Origin: an archaeon
Lineage (GTDB): Archaea; Thermoproteota; Nitrososphaeria_A; Caldarchaeales; Wolframiiraptoraceae
Length of the DNA stretch: 21,820 nucleotides
Reading direction: 5' to 3'
Assembly (NCBI GenBank): GCA_029258815.1
Contig: JAPDJZ010000128.1
Location: 1-21,820 of the forward strand
Within the stretch, counting starts at the first letter, position 1. Every line of letters starts with the position of its first letter. The notes below the pieces were generated by a model, which saw only the letters and a list, made by a program, of their open reading frames with translations, searched no databases and was not told the DNA's origin. A program made the translations under genes and the position numbers. Below are positions 21,202-21,820 of this stretch, one piece after another.

Positions 21202-21820
21202 TCAATCGCTTTCGATAAGGAGGTCGTTAAGCGTTACGAGGGTTTTCGGAATTATCGCTCTAGCGCCCTTCTTCGGGTCGACGACCTGGTTTATCGCGAG
21301 CTTGACCCCTATGCTGCCGAACATATAAGCCTTCTCGAACGGCCAGTCCTTGGCCCTCATCAGGGCTTTAACGGCCTGCTCCGAGGCGAGCTTAACGGCC
21401 TCATCCAAGTCCTCATCCGCGGTCAGGATCGAGTAATGGTCGTCAAGCTCGACTATAGGCCATTCAGGAGCCTTATGCTTTATCAGGCTAAACCTCAGGA
21501 GTATCCTTCCCTCCACCTCGATCGAGGCTACGCATAGCTCTCCATCCTCCTGAATCGCGTGGAGGTCTCCGGCCGCGAAGAGGGCTCCATCCACGAAGAC
21601 GGGTAGATAGAGCCTAGCGCCTCTCGTAACCTCGACGCAATCCATATTCCCTCCATGCCTATGGGGGGTTGCGGTCGGGATCTCGCCCTTCTCGGGGGCG
21701 ACCCCGATGGTTCCTATCATGGGCCGCATCGGAAGCTTGAGGTCGTCGAAGAGAACTAGTCCGTCTCTTATCTCCGCGATCTTAACCCTAGGCTCAAACT
21801 TCGAGTCTCCGAGAATTCCG
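21202..21820 (-). CDS. Acetamidase/formamidase family protein, C-terminal part (truncated by window edge)
   Basis: The frame is open to the window end and gives 205 residues of a protein that is usually about 300 long. It contains KFEPRVKIAEIRDG, MIGTIGVAPEKGEIPTATPHRHGGNMD, ARLYLPVFVDGALFAAGDLHAIQEDGEL and KAYMFGSIGVKLAINQVVDPKKGARAIIP, all typical of FmdA_AmdA. The GNMD and GDLHA stretches hold the usual acidic and His metal-site residues. The family hydrolyses formamide or short amides to ammonia and acids. The usual GDGHAxQGDGE is GDLHAIQEDGE, with one Gly lost. It is first in an operon with the nucleotidyltransferase-fold gene, whatever lies before it. Confidence 0.9.
   Translation of the reverse strand, partial: GILGDSKFEPRVKIAEIRDGLVLFDDLKLPMRPMIGTIGVAPEKGEIPTATPHRHGGNMDCVEVTRGARLYLPVFVDGALFAAGDLHAIQEDGELCVASIEVEGRILLRFSLIKHKAPEWPIVELDDHYSILTADEDLDEAVKLASEQAVKALMRAKDWPFEKAYMFGSIGVKLAINQVVDPKKGARAIIPKTLVTLNDLLIESD

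Noticed and set aside
1..21820. tRNA genes, rRNA, CRISPR repeats, insertion sequences or integrase genes
   Set aside because: Reading both strands I saw no cloverleaf-like intergenic sequence, regular short repeats, transposase or integrase motif. The gaps are too short and are accounted for by promoters.

Overview
The window looks like a gene-dense piece of a thermophilic archaeal chromosome, most likely from the TACK/Thermoproteota side. The evidence is the gene content: a KEOPS Pcc1 - prefoldin beta - DHH cluster, archaeal-type cofactor-independent phosphoglycerate mutase, a tungstopterin aldehyde:ferredoxin oxidoreductase and a MobB carrying an iron-sulfur module. Archaeal TATA elements also lie about 25-28 bases before many start codons, and Arg codons are mostly AGG/AGA with Ile often ATA. 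The phylum is an inference; no rRNA or tRNA gene is visible to fix it. I see no CRISPR array, insertion sequence, tRNA or integrase.

Layout. 1-1235 (minus): a four-cluster polyferredoxin followed by a truncated AOR large subunit, an AorAB-like pair. 1334-4633: a sugar block with an L-fuculokinase-like FGGY kinase (plus) converging on a TIM-barrel sugar isomerase (minus), then ribulose-phosphate 3-epimerase (minus). 4652-7491: two TM-helix (MscS-like) membrane proteins flank an MFS transporter, and the transporter and second channel-like gene diverge from one near-palindromic TATA box. 7576-9596: cysteine desulfurase, a stand-alone ThiI PP-loop domain and a small zinc-ribbon protein. 9653-12690: phosphoglycerate mutase, a small charged protein, OsmC, a SLOG/LOG-like protein and a hydrophobic membrane protein. 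12737-17710 (minus): Pcc1, prefoldin beta, DHH phosphoesterase, two ECF ATPases, MobB-FeS and EcfT in one tightly packed run. 17847-20370 (plus): APC permease and a metallophosphoesterase. 20367-21820 (minus): acetamidase/formamidase (truncated by the window end) and a nucleotidyltransferase-fold protein.

How the genes may work together. A tungsten/molybdenum and sulfur theme recurs (AOR, MobB-FeS, cysteine desulfurase, ThiI domain), but the genes are not in one operon, so the link is only suggestive. The ECF transporter has two ATPases and a T component but no substrate-binding S component in view. The kinase, isomerase and epimerase form a plausible sugar-entry set.

The most notable features are: apparently leaderless promoters at many genes; single TATA elements shared by divergent genes; a perfect 9-bp inverted repeat just before the permease TATA box; a 16-codon upstream reading frame overlapping the Pcc1 start; MobB placed between ECF components; a ThiI core lacking its RNA-binding domains; and a likely one-base shift at the start of the kinase. 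I found no clearly undescribed defence or mobile system.
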